A program made the position numbers and the translations under genes. The notes beneath the pieces were generated by a model. That model worked only from the letters and a program-made list of their open reading frames with translations, had not been told where the DNA came from and searched no databases. A stretch of 8,620 nt of DNA from Haloferacaceae archaeon (GTDB taxonomy: Archaea; Halobacteriota; Halobacteria; Halobacteriales; Haloferacaceae): positions 1 to 8,620 of the forward strand of contig PWFE01000039.1 in NCBI GenBank assembly GCA_003554115.1, in the 5' to 3' direction. Positions 7,246 through 8,620 of this stretch are shown here, piece after piece; positions within the stretch are counted from its first letter, which is position 1, and each line of letters opens with the position of its first letter.

Positions 7246-7652
7246 CCCGCAGTGAGGTTGTCACCGCACACACAGACACTGCAGTTTCGAAACTCGCCGA
7301 ACAGATGGCTGATGAACGCGTCGGCAGTGTCGTTATCACTGACGATGAGATGCCAATCGGGATCGTCACCGACCGCGACCTTGCCCTACGGTGTGTCGCC
7401 GAAGAAGCCGACCCAACCGAGTTGAGCGCCGAGAACGTCATGACCGAAAACCTCCAGACTATCGAACAGGATGCCGGCTTCTACGATGCTGTCGATCGGA
7501 TGAGCGAACACGGCGTCCGTCGACTCCCGGTCATCGACGACAGTGACCACCTCGTCGGCATTCTGACGACCGACGATCTCGAAGAGCTGCTGGCCGACGA
7601 ACACAACGAGCTTGCAGACGTGATCCGCGCCCAGCGGCCACCGTACGAATGA
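7227..7652 (+). CDS. Protein with a tandem pair of CBS domains
   Basis: This 141-residue acidic protein is just one CBS pair (Bateman module). CBS1 spans about 5-60 and CBS2 about 68-125. Each ends in the nucleotide-contact motif: GIVTDRDL (45-52, T48 and D51) and GILTTDDL (111-118, T114 and D117). AERVGSVVITDD-type and HGVRRLPVIDD-type segments give the expected beta-alpha-beta core. Such pairs usually bind adenine nucleotides or S-adenosylmethionine and act by dimerising; the ligand here cannot be told. There is no fused enzyme, channel or DNA-binding domain, so it must act through a partner. The obvious candidate is the DUF2267 protein, whose ATG overlaps this gene's TGA in ATGA (7649-7652), suggesting translational coupling. 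The start is ATG 7227 rather than GTG 7212. Confidence 0.92.
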   Translation: MPVQDLARSEVVTAHTDTAVSKLAEQMADERVGSVVITDDEMPIGIVTDRDLALRCVAEEADPTELSAENVMTENLQTIEQDAGFYDAVDRMSEHGVRRLPVIDDSDHLVGILTTDDLEELLADEHNELADVIRAQRPPYE

Positions 7653-8059
7653 ACTACCGCGAGTTTGTCGGCCAAGCCCAACACCGACTCGAACTCGACG
7701 AGATGGGGCCGACTGTCCGGGTGATTCGAGCCGTACTGACAACGCTCGGCGAGCGTGTCGACCCCGGCGAAGCCACCGACTTAGCTTCGCCGCTGCCGAT
7801 GGAGGTCGACCGGTATCTCATCGAGGCCGCCGAGCAGGGCGGCGAGAAGTTCAGCTTCAATGAGTTTCTCAGCCGCGTCAGCGAGCGCGCCGACCTCAGT
7901 CGATCGACGGCGAACTACTACAGCCAGACGGTCCTGGGGCTTGTCGCCGATGTGGTCCCGCCGGGCAACATCGAGAAGATCCGGAACCAACTGCCCGAGG
8001 AGTTCGAGCCCATCTTCGTCTTCGTCGACGAACCACACCCACAAACCCGCAGTCAGTAA
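7649..8059 (+). CDS. DUF2267 family protein, translationally coupled to the CBS gene
   Basis: This 136-residue acidic cytoplasmic protein resembles the DUF2267 family. An internal duplication is visible: NYREFV (2-7) and VLTTLGERVDPGEATDLASP (29-48) with a following LPMEVDRYL, against SFNEFL (69-74) and VLGLVADVVPPGNIEKIRNQ (95-114) with LPEEFEPIF. The offset is about 66-67 residues. Each half reads as several helices ending in a Leu-Pro-x-Glu segment. The biochemical role of the family is not established to my knowledge. The ATG is fixed by its 4-nt overlap (ATGA) with the upstream CBS gene and no separate ribosome binding site is seen, so translation probably depends on reinitiation. Working with the CBS protein is an inference from this coupling. 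Confidence 0.82.
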   Translation: MNYREFVGQAQHRLELDEMGPTVRVIRAVLTTLGERVDPGEATDLASPLPMEVDRYLIEAAEQGGEKFSFNEFLSRVSERADLSRSTANYYSQTVLGLVADVVPPGNIEKIRNQLPEEFEPIFVFVDEPHPQTRSQ

Positions 8060-8067
8060 CCCCACCG

Positions 8068-8077
8068 GCCCGCGGGC
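8068..8077. repeat. GC-rich 10-bp palindrome in the gap before aspS
   Basis: GCCCGCGGGC is a perfect palindrome 8 bp after the DUF2267 stop. ACCGGCC is also repeated directly at 8064-8070 and 8081-8087. The gap (8060-8119) lies between an operon end and the aspS TATA box, so the site could be part of a terminator or a regulator site upstream of the promoter. In GC-rich DNA it may also be chance. Confidence 0.25.
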
Positions 8078-8090
8078 GAAACCGGCCGAG

Positions 8091-8098
8091 TTTAATGG
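8091..8098 (+). promoter_or_regulatory. TATA-like element of aspS
   Basis: TTTAATGG lies 22-29 nt before ATG 8120, with a purine-containing CGAAACCG stretch upstream in the BRE position. The spacing predicts a leaderless aspS transcript separate from the CBS-DUF2267 operon. Confidence 0.55.
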
Positions 8099-8119
8099 GT
8101 GTGAGCGAAACCCCTGTGT

Positions 8120-8620
8120 ATGCAGAACCGAACCTACACCGCGGACGCCGAACCCGGCGAGACCGTTACGGTCGCCGGCTGGGTCCACGAAGTCCGCGAT
8201 CTCGGTGGCATCGCTTTCCTCATTCTTCGAGATACAACCGGTAAAATCCAGGTCAAATTCGAGAAAGACGAGATGGACGACGATCTGGTCGAGACTGGCC
8301 TCGGCGTCGCTCGCGAGAGTGTGATCACCGTCACTGGCGAGGTCGACGAAGAACCACGCGCGCCAACTGGCGTCGAGGTTACCCCAGAGAGTGTCGAGGT
8401 CGTCGCCGAAGCCGATACCGAACTGCCGCTCGATCCATCCGGGAAGGTCGACGCCGAAATCTCGACGCGACTCGACAACCGGACGCTCGATCTCCGCAAG
8501 GAGGAGGTGCAGGCCATCTTCACGATCCGCGGCGAAATTCAGCAGGCTGCCCGCGAGACGTTCCGCAATCAGATGTGTACGGAGATCAACACGCCGAAGA
8601 TCGTCGCCACCGGAACTGAG
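8120..8620 (+). CDS. aspS: Aspartate-tRNA ligase, probably non-discriminating (Asp/Asn), 3' end missing
   Basis: The first 167 residues of a class IIb archaeal-type AspRS are present; the rest lies to the right. The anticodon-binding OB fold covers about 15-102 ([20 protein letters not shown]). The linker [20 protein letters not shown] (102-121) follows, then the start of the catalytic domain with motif 1 ([14 protein letters not shown]159). The enzyme charges tRNA-Asp with aspartate. In Thermococcus, Trp26 and Lys85 are reported to restrict the enzyme to tRNA-Asp, while relaxed enzymes carry His and Pro there. By my alignment this protein has H23 (GWVHEV) and P82 (PRAPTG), so it should also form Asp-tRNA-Asn for conversion by an amidotransferase. 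ATG 8120 is supported by the TATA-like box 22-29 nt upstream. Family is firm; specificity is predicted. Confidence 0.94.
   Translation, partial: MQNRTYTADAEPGETVTVAGWVHEVRDLGGIAFLILRDTTGKIQVKFEKDEMDDDLVETGLGVARESVITVTGEVDEEPRAPTGVEVTPESVEVVAEADTELPLDPSGKVDAEISTRLDNRTLDLRKEEVQAIFTIRGEIQQAARETFRNQMCTEINTPKIVATGTE

Overview
The window is a stretch of haloarchaeal (class Halobacteria) chromosome. The evidence is acidic, Asp/Glu-rich proteins, GC-rich third codon positions, TATA-like boxes sitting about 25-30 nt before start codons (leaderless transcripts), a bacterio-opsin-activator-type (HTH_10) regulator, geranylgeranylglyceryl phosphate synthase for archaeal ether lipids, and an archaeal-type aspartyl-tRNA synthetase. 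I see no mobile element, CRISPR array, tRNA or rRNA. It looks like core chromosome rather than an island.

Layout. Positions 1-2489 (+) hold most of a type IA DNA topoisomerase (topA); its first few codons lie left of the window. It converges on a small DUF2237 protein (2521-2889, -). Positions 2890-3311 look empty at first, but the minus strand carries an apparent short gene of unknown function (2982-3242) interrupted by one in-frame TGA. Next comes a large multi-domain sensor/regulator of the Bat type (3312-6167, -), with a degenerate receiver, two PAS and two GAF domains, a Bat-specific linker and a C-terminal HTH_10. It is divergent from the GGGP synthase gene (6336-7064, +). Their 168-bp shared upstream region contains a perfect TGTGA-N6-TCACA inverted repeat. 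Then a two-gene operon follows (CBS-pair protein 7227-7652 and DUF2267 protein 7649-8059, overlapping at ATGA). The window ends inside aspS (8120-8620, +, 3' end cut off).

Functional reading. Most genes are housekeeping: DNA topology (topA), membrane lipid backbone synthesis (GGGPS) and translation (aspS). The AspRS fragment has His23 and Pro82 at the two positions reported to separate relaxed from tRNA-Asp-specific archaeal enzymes. This predicts a non-discriminating enzyme that also makes Asp-tRNA-Asn for an amidotransferase encoded elsewhere. The Bat-like protein is probably a one-component cytoplasmic sensor; its position opposite GGGPS suggests, but does not show, a link to lipid or isoprenoid genes. 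The CBS-DUF2267 pair looks like a co-translated ligand-sensing module of unknown output.

No clearly new system stands out. The items most worth checking are the TGA-interrupted small gene, the palindrome between regulator and GGGPS, the possible 11-codon upstream ORF overlapping the CBS gene start, and the internally duplicated DUF2267 partner.
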